From CBDVAK01 sp965371945 (GTDB lineage Bacteria > Pseudomonadota > Gammaproteobacteria > Competibacterales > JAHEDQ01), in NCBI GenBank assembly GCA_965371945.1, contig CBDVAK010000089.1, forward strand, positions 1 to 11,779: a stretch of 11,779 nucleotides of DNA, read 5' to 3'. The notes beneath the pieces are model-generated. The model did no database searches and had not been told where the DNA came from. It worked only from the letters and a program-made list of their open reading frames with translations. This document shows positions 5,381 to 11,779 of this stretch, piece by piece (the stretch's first letter is position 1; every line of letters begins with the position of its first letter). A program made the translations under genes and the position numbers.

Positions 5381-6616
5381 TCAGTCATAGCTGCGCTGAT
5401 CATCGATGACCTTGCCGTCATTGGCCAGCGAACCCGGCTCGACCAACTCCACGGATCCGCGCAGTTTGCAAAGATCGCGGACACTGTCTGCAACCTGGTC
5501 GATCAATCCGGGATCACTCTCTTCGGTTTCGCAATACAGCGTGATGGCGTCCCGTTCCGAGACATGCACCACCACCAGCCGGGCGCGCAGTAGCTGTGGA
5601 TGGCGCGCCACCACCGCCGCCACCTGCTCCGGGTGCACGAACATACCGCGTATCTTGGTGGTTTGATCCGCCCGCCCCATCCAACCCTTGATGCGCATGT
5701 TGGTGCGCCCACAGGGGCTGTTGCCCGCAAGGACCGCCGACAGATCTCCGGTGGCGAACCGGATCAATGGATAGTCCGGGTTCAGCGTGGTCACCAGCAC
5801 TTCACCGACCTCACCATCCACAACCAGCTCACCGCTGCCGGGTCGAACGATCTCCACCAGTACACTTTCGTCACAAACCATGCCCTCGAGTGCATCCGTC
5901 TCGTAGGCGATCAGACCCAGCTCCGCGGTCGCGTATGCCTGTCGCACCTCGATGGCACGACTCCGGAAACGTTCCCTGAGCGACTGCGGAAGCGCCTCAC
6001 CCGACACCAGGGCAACCTCCAGGCTGGGCAGCGGCACGCCCATCTGCCCGGCTTTGTCAAGAATGATATCGAGGAAACTGGGGGTACCGACATAGCCACG
6101 CGGCTTGAGGTCGGCAATGGCCCGTACCTGCATTTCGGTCTGACCGATGCCGGCAGGAAAAACGGTACAACCCAGAGCCTGGGCCCCATCTTCCAGCATG
6201 GCCCCGGCCGGCGTAAAATGGTACGAGAATGTGTTGTGGACCAGATCACCGGGGCGTAGGCCGGCGGCAAACAGCGCACGCGCCATTCGCCAGTTGTCGC
6301 TGCTGCGTCCCTGTGGTTCGTAGATCGGTCCGGGAGACTGGAATACCCGCACCAGTTTCGACAACGGTGTGGCGGCCAGGCCGCCGAAGGGCGGGTCTCC
6401 AGCCTGCAGTTCAATCAGTTCCGATTTGCGCGTCACTGGCAGAGCTGCAAACGACTGGCGGTCGGTGATCTTCTCCGTACTGACGTCAGCCAGCAATTGG
6501 CGATAGTATGGAGCACAGCTACGCGCGTGTTCGACCTGGCCCCGCAAACCACTCAGCAACTCTCTGTCCCGCTCCTCGCTGGTGCGGGTTTCCAACACAT
6601 CGAAGTACTCAGTCAC
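5381..6616 (-). CDS. PaaK-like adenylate-forming protein with degenerate ATP loop
   Basis: This is a 411-residue homologue of phenylacetate-CoA ligase, slightly shorter than typical PaaK (about 430-440). Conserved parts are the N-terminal helix with APYYR (35-39), YVGTPSFL (175-182), SGE (205-207), QAYATAE (227-233, A5 motif), RFATGD (286-291, A7), GRADQTTKIRGMFVHPEQV (314-332, A8 hinge) and GK (401-402) near the catalytic Lys position. Where PaaK has the Ser-Ser-Gly-Thr-Thr-Gly phosphate loop, this protein reads FQSPGPIYEPQGRSSD (92-107). I recall other liv-linked homologues with the same SPGPIYEP signature, so it is probably a subfamily trait, not a mutation. The acyl substrate, or whether it activates one, is unknown. 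Start GTG at 6616 has GGAG 7 nt upstream. It lies 45 nt after livF and 39 nt before aacS. Confidence 0.85.
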   Translation of the reverse strand: MTEYFDVLETRTSEERDRELLSGLRGQVEHARSCAPYYRQLLADVSTEKITDRQSFAALPVTRKSELIELQAGDPPFGGLAATPLSKLVRVFQSPGPIYEPQGRSSDNWRMARALFAAGLRPGDLVHNTFSYHFTPAGAMLEDGAQALGCTVFPAGIGQTEMQVRAIADLKPRGYVGTPSFLDIILDKAGQMGVPLPSLEVALVSGEALPQSLRERFRSRAIEVRQAYATAELGLIAYETDALEGMVCDESVLVEIVRPGSGELVVDGEVGEVLVTTLNPDYPLIRFATGDLSAVLAGNSPCGRTNMRIKGWMGRADQTTKIRGMFVHPEQVAAVVARHPQLLRARLVVVHVSERDAITLYCETEESDPGLIDQVADSVRDLCKLRGSVELVEPGSLANDGKVIDDQRSYD

Positions 6617-6661
6617 AATCCGGCTCCATCACAACCCGACCCCGTCTACAAACCCGGGCGA

Positions 6662-7474
6662 TCAGGCCAACCATCGCTTGCGTCGCCGGTAGTGTTTGAC
6701 ATCGCGGAAACTCTTGCGACCCTTGCCTCCCAGCCCCAAATAGAACTCCTTGACATCCTCGTTCTCGGCAAGCTCGGTGGCATCTCCATCCATCACCACA
6801 CGACCGTTCTCAAGCACGTAGCCGTAGGTGGCATAGCGCAGCGCCACCATGGTGTTCTGTTCGGCGAGCAGAAAGCTGACCCCCTCGCGCTGATTGAGAT
6901 TGTGTACGATCTCGAAGATCTCTTCCACGACCTGCGGAGCAAGACCCATCGAAGGTTCGTCGAGCAGGATCATCTGTGGTTCCGCCATGAGCGCCCGACC
7001 CACCGCGCACATCTGTTGTTCACCGCCCGAAGTGTAGCCGGCCAAAGCGCTCCTGCGTTCCTTGAGACGTGGGAAGTAGGTGTACACCTTATCCAGACTG
7101 TCGCTGATCACGCCCTTGCCACCCTTGCGCGTATGAGCCCCGGTGAGCAGGTTCTCCTCGATGGTCAGGTGTTCGAAACAGTGCCTCCCCTCCATGACCT
7201 GGATGACACCCTGACGCACCAGATCGGATGGTGTCGAGCGGTCGATGCGCTTGGATTGATACTCGATGCTACCCTTGGTGACCTCGCCGCGTTCGGCCCG
7301 CAACAAATTTGAAATGGCCTTCAATGTGGTCGACTTGCCGGCGCCGTTGGCACCCAGCAACGCCACGATCGTGCCTTTGGGCACTTCCAGGGATACCCCT
7401 TTCAGAACCAGAATGACGTGATCGTAGATCACCTCGATATTGTTGACCGACAGCAACGCGGCCTGCTCTTTCAT
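6662..7474 (-). CDS. livF: Branched-chain-type ABC transporter ATPase LivF
   Basis: This is a 270-residue cytoplasmic ATPase of the hydrophobic amino acid uptake (HAAT) family, one of two nucleotide-binding subunits of the importer. Walker A is GANGAGKST (41-49), the signature is SGGEQQM (149-155), and Walker B is MILLDEP (168-174). AEQN follows where LivF proteins carry Gln in place of the usual His. The residue before the signature is Thr rather than the common Leu. About 20 residues longer than classic LivF, it ends in a very basic tail, KSFRDVKHYRRRKRWLA (254-270). I recall this tail in other liv-like operons that carry CoA ligases. ATG at 7474 has AGAGGT 6 nt upstream, better than the in-frame start at 7495. 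It follows the binding-protein gene by 66 nt. Confidence 0.93.
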   Translation of the reverse strand: MKEQAALLSVNNIEVIYDHVILVLKGVSLEVPKGTIVALLGANGAGKSTTLKAISNLLRAERGEVTKGSIEYQSKRIDRSTPSDLVRQGVIQVMEGRHCFEHLTIEENLLTGAHTRKGGKGVISDSLDKVYTYFPRLKERRSALAGYTSGGEQQMCAVGRALMAEPQMILLDEPSMGLAPQVVEEIFEIVHNLNQREGVSFLLAEQNTMVALRYATYGYVLENGRVVMDGDATELAENEDVKEFYLGLGGKGRKSFRDVKHYRRRKRWLA

Positions 7475-7503
7475 CAGCTGACCTCTTGTGGGCAAACAGC
7501 GGC

Positions 7504-7521
7504 CCGGCGCCGAAACGCCGG
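7504..7521. other. Small GC-rich hairpin between the binding-protein gene and livF
   Basis: CCGGCG (7504-7509) and CGCCGG (7516-7521) form a perfect 6-bp stem with a 6-nt loop. No T-run follows, so it is not a standard terminator. In transporter operons a stem-loop after the binding-protein gene can raise that protein's level relative to downstream genes by protecting its mRNA or causing partial termination. That role is inference here. Confidence 0.35.
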
Positions 7522-7540
7522 ACCATCTGCATCCTGGTTG

Positions 7541-8857
7541 TCAGCAATCACGCGGAGTGATGTTGTTTTCCTTGGCATAGGCCGCGGAATCCTCTGCTAT
7601 CAGCGGGTCCACGACATCGTACATGGTGTCGTAGAAATCGGACACCATCACCCATTTCTTGTCCTTGGCATTCCATTGCTGCAACGCCACTTTGCGGGGC
7701 CCGGCGTGATTCTCGCAGGTGACTTTGACCGGGATGGTGAATCCTTCCAGACCCAGCTCCTTGAGGCGGGCTTCGTCCACTTCCAGGGTCTCGAAACCGT
7801 CCCTGACCTGTTTGCCACGCACTTCGTTGGTGCCGTGGATCTTCATGCCGTTGCGGATGGCCTCGGCAGTCCACATGGCTGCCACCAGACCTCGATTGTA
7901 GAGAACCTCACCGATACGATCTTTTTCTCCGGCACCCATATCCTTGTCATAGAGATGCTTGCGGATGTCGTCATGGACAGGGAACTCACCACCGGCCGCA
8001 TGAAATGCGCCGGAAAGGTAGCCATCGGCATCGTCACCGGCGGGCAGTACATCGTTTTCCGAGCCCGACCACCAGACACCGATGAAACGGTTCATCGGAT
8101 AGCGAATCGAGGCGGCTTCCTTGATGGCGACCTGGTTCATGACGCCCCAGCCCCACATCAATACCCAGTCCGGCTTGGCCCGACGAATCTGCAACCAGGT
8201 CGCTTTCTGCTCCTGCCCCGGGTGATCGACCGGTAACAGCATCAGCTCGAATCCCAGCATTTCAGACAGTTTCTCCAGAGTGCGGATGGGTTCCTTGCCG
8301 TAGGCTGAGTTGTGATAGACCAGCGCGATCTTCTTGCCCTTGAGCTTATCCATTCCCCCTTCCTGGTCACCGATGTACTGCACGAAAACAGTAGCCTGAT
8401 CCCAGTAAGTAGCCGGGAAGTTGAACACCCAGGGGAACACCTTGCCATTGACCGCCGAGGTACGCCCGTATCCCATCGAAAAGATCGGGATCTCGTCCAC
8501 GGAGGCCTTGGGGATCAACTGGTAGGTGATACCTGTGGACAGCGGTTGGTAGGCGACTGCACCGGATTCCCCCTCATCCTTGGTCCTTTCATAGCACTCC
8601 ACGCCCTGCTTGGTGTTGTAGGCGGTTTCACAGGGTACCAGCTTGATCTTCGCTCCTTCGATGCCGCCATCACGCTCGTTGAGCATGTTCATGTAGTCGG
8701 TAAATCCGTTGGCAAACGGAATTCCGTTGGGCGCGTAGGGGCCGGTCCGGTAATCCATCGTCGGTATGGTCAGCTCGTAGGCCCCGGCAGCCGGTGCCAG
8801 CAGCGGAGCCGCCACCAGTGCAGCCATCAGGCCTTTTCTCAGTACTCCGGGCTTCAT
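7541..8857 (-). CDS. Periplasmic substrate-binding protein of the liv-type ABC transporter
   Basis: This is a 438-residue precursor of the Leu/Ile/Val-binding-like superfamily (Peripla_BP_6), longer than E. coli LivK/LivJ (about 370). The signal peptide is MKPGVLRKGLMAALVAAPLLAPAAGA with cleavage likely after Ala26. The mature protein starts YELTIPTMDYRTGPYAPNG. C76 and C88 (PCETAYNTKQGVEC) match the conserved disulfide of this family. C381 and the very last residue, C438, may form a second. The Trp-rich segment WVLMWGWGVMNQ (231-242) and VWWSGSEND (261-269) line the expected cleft region. The ligand could be an amino acid or an organic or aromatic acid and cannot be told from sequence. ATG at 8857 has GAGGAG 6 nt upstream. 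The longer frame to 8986 overlaps livM and lacks a signal peptide. Confidence 0.92.
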   Translation of the reverse strand: MKPGVLRKGLMAALVAAPLLAPAAGAYELTIPTMDYRTGPYAPNGIPFANGFTDYMNMLNERDGGIEGAKIKLVPCETAYNTKQGVECYERTKDEGESGAVAYQPLSTGITYQLIPKASVDEIPIFSMGYGRTSAVNGKVFPWVFNFPATYWDQATVFVQYIGDQEGGMDKLKGKKIALVYHNSAYGKEPIRTLEKLSEMLGFELMLLPVDHPGQEQKATWLQIRRAKPDWVLMWGWGVMNQVAIKEAASIRYPMNRFIGVWWSGSENDVLPAGDDADGYLSGAFHAAGGEFPVHDDIRKHLYDKDMGAGEKDRIGEVLYNRGLVAAMWTAEAIRNGMKIHGTNEVRGKQVRDGFETLEVDEARLKELGLEGFTIPVKVTCENHAGPRKVALQQWNAKDKKWVMVSDFYDTMYDVVDPLIAEDSAAYAKENNITPRDC

Positions 8858-8921
8858 CGTCCTCTCCTCGTTGTTTTCGTAAATGCCTCGGGCTGTTGTG
8901 CCCCGGCCACGGCACGTTGTC

Positions 8922-9998
8922 TCAATAGGGAAACGGCCACAACCGGAGTTTCTCCTTGAGGAGCTGCCACAGCCGCGCCAGGCCATGTGGCTCCACGATC
9001 AGGAAAAATATGATCAGCACCCCCATCAGGGTGATCTCCACATGTTTGGCGGTCACAACCATCAGCCCGAAATTGTCCACCAGAACATTCTTCAGAAAAA
9101 TCGGCATCAGGATCATGAATGCCGCGCCAAGAAACGAACCCAGTATGCTGCCCAATCCGCCAATGATGATCATGAACAGGACCAGGAAAGACTGGTTGAT
9201 ATCGAATGCCTCCACCGGTTCGGCGGAACCCAGCCAAACCGCGAAATAAAGCGCCCCGGCCATCCCTACATAGAAGGAACTGACCCCGAATGCGGTCAAC
9301 TTGGTTACCAGCGGTCTCACACCGATGATCTCGGCGGCAATATCCATGTCCCTGATTGCCATCCAGTTGCGACCCACCCGACTGCGCACCAGGTTTTTTG
9401 CCAGCAGCGCAAACAAGACCACAAAGCTGAGACAAAACAGATAGGCGACAGCAGGACTGGTACGGGGACCGGTAATCAATACTCCGAACAGCTCGGCGGG
9501 TGGCGCGGTGATCTGACCGGTGGCGTTGTAGTTGAAGAACCAGCCGAACTTGTTGAACACCCAGACCAGGAAGAACTGCGCCGCCAGAGTGGCAACGGCC
9601 AGATAGAAGCCTTTGATCCGCAGCGAAGGCAGACCGAACAACATGCCCACAGCGGCGGTAATGGCCCCTGAAATCAACACCACCAGGATGAAATTCAGAT
9701 CTGGTACACCAGTCATCAACTTGTAGGCGCTATAAGCCCCTACCGCCATGAAACCTCCGGTACCCAAAGAGATCTGACCGCAATAGCCGGTCAGGATGTT
9801 GAGACCCAGCGCCGCCAGCGCGTATATCAGGAACGGCAGCAAGATGGCGTTGAGCCAGTAGGCGTTGATCAAAAACGGCACCACCCCGAAGGCCAGCACC
9901 AGCACCGCGGCTATGAACCAGCGATCCTGGGCGATCGGAAAGATGGCCTGGTCGGCTGTGTAGCTCACCTTGAACTGGCCGGTTTCGCGATAAAGCAA
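8922..9998 (-). CDS. livM: Branched-chain-type ABC transporter permease LivM
   Basis: This is a 358-residue inner-membrane permease of the HAAT family. About eight to ten hydrophobic segments are visible, among them FIAAVLVLAFGVVPFLI (28-44), LLPFLIYALAALGLNIL, FILVVLISGAITAAVGMLFG, YLFCLSFVVLFALL, FLVLFMIIIGGLGSILGSFLG and ITLMGVLIIFFLIV. The family motif GYCGQISLGTGGFMAVGAY is clear. The cytoplasmic coupling loop is RVGRNWMAIRDMDIAAEIIGV, which contacts an ATPase subunit. The start is TTG at 9998, 3 nt after the livH stop. GAGAGGG 8 nt upstream supports it over the GTG 10 codons later. The TTG start may lower its translation unless coupled to livH. Confidence 0.93.
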   Translation of the reverse strand: MLYRETGQFKVSYTADQAIFPIAQDRWFIAAVLVLAFGVVPFLINAYWLNAILLPFLIYALAALGLNILTGYCGQISLGTGGFMAVGAYSAYKLMTGVPDLNFILVVLISGAITAAVGMLFGLPSLRIKGFYLAVATLAAQFFLVWVFNKFGWFFNYNATGQITAPPAELFGVLITGPRTSPAVAYLFCLSFVVLFALLAKNLVRSRVGRNWMAIRDMDIAAEIIGVRPLVTKLTAFGVSSFYVGMAGALYFAVWLGSAEPVEAFDINQSFLVLFMIIIGGLGSILGSFLGAAFMILMPIFLKNVLVDNFGLMVVTAKHVEITLMGVLIIFFLIVEPHGLARLWQLLKEKLRLWPFPY

Positions 9999-10001
9999 CG
10001 G

Positions 10002-10910
10002 TCAAACCCTCTCGATGATCTTTTCGCCGAACAGGCCCTGGGGCCGATAGAGCAGAAAAACCAGTGCCAGCATGTAGGCGAACCAGTTCTCGATGGCCCC
10101 CCCGACGAACGGACCCAGATAGATCTCGGCCAGCTTTTCACCGACACCGATGATCAAACCACCGATAATGGCGCCGGGTACCGACGTAAACCCCCCGAGT
10201 ATCAACACCGGCAGAGCTTTCAGCGCGATCAACGACAACGAAAACTGCACCCCGGACTTCGAACCCCACATCACCCCGGCGACCAAGGCCACAATGCCGG
10301 CCACGGTCCACACAATCACCCATGTCGTGTTGAGGGAAATCCCGACCGAAAGCGCGGCCTGGTGGTCATCCGCCACCGCCCGCAATGCTCTGCCGGTACG
10401 CGTCTTCTGGAAAAACACCGCCAGCACCGTCACCAATACAGCCGCAGTGACCGCGGCGACCAGCTCCAGCTTCTCGATATAGAGGTCGTGATTGTCCAGC
10501 AACCAGTCCCAGGCACCCTGCGGGATGCCGAGGTCCAGCAACCTGACATCGGAACCCCACACCAGGTCACCGACACCCTCCAGGACATAGGCCAGACCGA
10601 TCGTGGCCATGAACAGGATGATGGGATCCTGGTTGACCAGATGACGCAACACCAGCCGTTCGATGAGCCAGGCGACTCCGAACATCACCACCATGGTCAG
10701 CACAACGGCCAGCCAGGCCGGGATACCGAATTTCTCCATCAAGCCAACCAGTGTCAGGGCAGCGAACAAACACATCACCCCCTGCGCGAAATTGAAGACT
10801 CCCGAGGCCTTGAATATCAGCACGAATCCGAGTGCCACCAACGAATACATGACGCCGGCCAACAGGCCGCTGATCACCGTTTCCAGGAAAAACAGCACTG
10901 CTCCACTCAT
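10002..10910 (-). CDS. livH: Branched-chain-type ABC transporter permease LivH
   Basis: This is a 302-residue inner-membrane permease, partner of LivM. Length and pattern match LivH: the N-terminal VISGLLAGVMYSLVALGFVLIFKASGVFNFAQG block (12-44), several further membrane segments, the coupling loop RTGRALRAVADDHQAALSVGISLN and the GGFTSVPGAIIGGLIIGVGE motif near the C-terminus. ATG at 10910 starts exactly at the conserved N-terminus. The region upstream (GGGAA 11 nt away) is a weak ribosome binding site. The gene is 39 nt after livG, and its stop lies 3 nt before the livM start. Confidence 0.94.
   Translation of the reverse strand: MSGAVLFFLETVISGLLAGVMYSLVALGFVLIFKASGVFNFAQGVMCLFAALTLVGLMEKFGIPAWLAVVLTMVVMFGVAWLIERLVLRHLVNQDPIILFMATIGLAYVLEGVGDLVWGSDVRLLDLGIPQGAWDWLLDNHDLYIEKLELVAAVTAAVLVTVLAVFFQKTRTGRALRAVADDHQAALSVGISLNTTWVIVWTVAGIVALVAGVMWGSKSGVQFSLSLIALKALPVLILGGFTSVPGAIIGGLIIGVGEKLAEIYLGPFVGGAIENWFAYMLALVFLLYRPQGLFGEKIIERV
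10007..10013 (-). promoter_or_regulatory. Ribosome binding site deciding the TTG start of livM
   Basis: GAGAGGG lies within the last codons of livH, 8 nt before the TTG at 9998. No other in-frame start nearby has a comparable site. Confidence 0.5.
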
Positions 10911-10949
10911 GGGCGCCAGCGTTCCCGGCCGACCCGCGTGACAAGATAC

Positions 10950-11741
10950 TCAATCATCGCGTGATACCCCCAGGTAGGCATCGATGACCACCTGATTTGA
11001 GCGCACCGATTCCGGTGTGCCCTTTGCCAGCAGACGCCCGTAATCCAGTACCGTGATGCTGTCCGAGATGTCCATCACCACCCCCATATCGTGCTCGATG
11101 AGAACGATGGTGGTGCCATATTCTTCGTTGACATCGAGAACGAAACGGCACATATCCTCCTTCTCTTCGAGATTCATACCGGCCATGGGCTCATCGAGCA
11201 GCAGCAAATCGGGCTCAGCAGCCAGCGCTCGCCCCAGTTCCACCCGTTTCTGCACCCCGTAGGGCAGCCGGCCGACCGGCGTCTTGCGCACCGCTTCCAG
11301 ATGCAGGAAGTCGATGATGGTCTCGACCTGGTGACGGTGCTCCAGCTCTTCGCGCCGGGCCCGGCCTATATAGAGCGCTTGTTCCAGCAACCCGCATTTC
11401 ATTCTCAGATTGCGACCGGTCATCAGATTGTCGAGCACACTCATGCCCTTGAACAGCGCAATGTTCTGGAATGTTCTGGCAATTCCCTGCCTGGCAGCTT
11501 CGTGCGCCTTCATTTGGCTGCGAGTGTTGCCCTTATAGGTGATGCGCCCCTGTTGCGGGTGATAAAAGCCGTTGATCACGTTGAGCATCGAACTCTTGCC
11601 AGCCCCGTTGGGACCGATGATGGCGGCAATTTCGTGCTCTTTGACATCGAAACTGACTTCGCTCAACGCCCGCACACCGCCGAATGACAGGCTGATGCCC
11701 TCCGCCTTGAGCAGGATCTCGCCAATGGGCCGCCGTGCCAT
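10950..11741 (-). CDS. livG: Branched-chain-type ABC transporter ATPase LivG
   Basis: This is a 263-residue cytoplasmic ATPase of the HAAT family, the second nucleotide-binding subunit. Walker A is GPNGAGKSS (43-51), the Q-loop is in RTFQN (89-93), the signature region is LPYGVQKRVELGRAL (159-173), Walker B is LLLLDEP (179-185), and the H-loop is EHDMG (216-220). YGVQKR replaces the classic SGGQ signature, as is usual for LivG-like proteins. ATG at 11741 gives a normal N-terminus, but no ribosome binding site precedes it (the minus strand reads CCTCCTAGC before the ATG). A TAG at 11745-11743, 1 nt before the ATG, could be the stop of an upstream gene, so start-stop coupling is possible. The first gene of this operon is probably outside the window. 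Confidence 0.93.
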   Translation of the reverse strand: MARRPIGEILLKAEGISLSFGGVRALSEVSFDVKEHEIAAIIGPNGAGKSSMLNVINGFYHPQQGRITYKGNTRSQMKAHEAARQGIARTFQNIALFKGMSVLDNLMTGRNLRMKCGLLEQALYIGRARREELEHRHQVETIIDFLHLEAVRKTPVGRLPYGVQKRVELGRALAAEPDLLLLDEPMAGMNLEEKEDMCRFVLDVNEEYGTTIVLIEHDMGVVMDISDSITVLDYGRLLAKGTPESVRSNQVVIDAYLGVSRDD

Positions 11742-11779
11742 GCTAGGAGGCTGTCCGAGAACAGACTGATCTACTGCGG

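Noticed and set aside
8890..8921. Short inverted repeats (GGGC/GCCC, GTGCC/GGCAC) between livM and the binding-protein gene, considered as an attenuator
   Set aside because: The stems are 4-5 bp, mutually overlapping and without a T-run. The evidence is too weak to annotate.
8858..8986. N-terminal extension of the substrate-binding protein frame into livM
   Set aside because: The extension is Arg/Gly/Ser-rich, overlaps livM and would bury an obvious signal peptide. ATG 8857 has a strong ribosome binding site.

Overview
The window looks like a GC-rich proteobacterial chromosome segment, most likely gammaproteobacterial. The basis is protein style only: a small acidic protein that I match from memory to DUF6763, a short PilZ protein, a bacterial IF-2B-family protein, and a liv-type ABC transporter linked to acyl-CoA ligases. 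No rRNA, tRNA, CRISPR array, phage gene or transposase gene was seen. Genes are dense and nearly all lie on the minus strand. The only plus-strand gene I support is the small one at 1058-1345.

Reading the minus strand from right to left, 11741 down to 2724 holds eight closely spaced co-oriented genes that look like one transcription unit. They are livG (ATPase), livH and livM (permeases), a periplasmic substrate-binding protein, livF (second ATPase), a PaaK-like adenylate-forming protein, acetoacetyl-CoA synthetase, and a nitroreductase-family flavoprotein. Gaps are 3 to 66 nt, and most starts have a readable ribosome binding site. The simplest reading is an uptake-and-activation module: the five-part ABC importer brings in an amino acid or a small organic or aromatic acid, and the two ligases make or handle CoA thioesters. 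The substrate cannot be read from sequence. The PaaK-like protein has lost the canonical Ser/Gly/Thr-rich ATP loop, so what it activates, or whether it does, is open. The true start of the operon lies beyond the right edge.

Between this operon and the next genes, 2398-2723 is non-coding. It contains a palindromic, MITE-like element of about 190 bp (2453-2643) with 30-bp terminal inverted repeats (24/30 matching), a 14-bp tandem duplication, and a central hairpin. This is the clearest structure in the window that genes do not explain.

Left of that element, a PilZ-domain gene (2397-2008) overlaps a putative lipoprotein gene (2044-1367), which converges with the DUF6763-like gene (1058-1345, plus). 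That gene is divergent from an IF-2B-family gene (917-36, minus), which has Ser where the related sugar-phosphate isomerases have a catalytic Cys. The IF-2B stop codon overlaps an ATG (TGATG) that opens a reading frame running off the left edge.

Nothing here is a clear new defence or mobile system. The most interesting items are the MITE-like element, the P-loop-less PaaK-like ligase in a liv operon, and the Cys-to-Ser IF-2B homologue. All family names and motif comparisons come from memory and reading, not from a database search.
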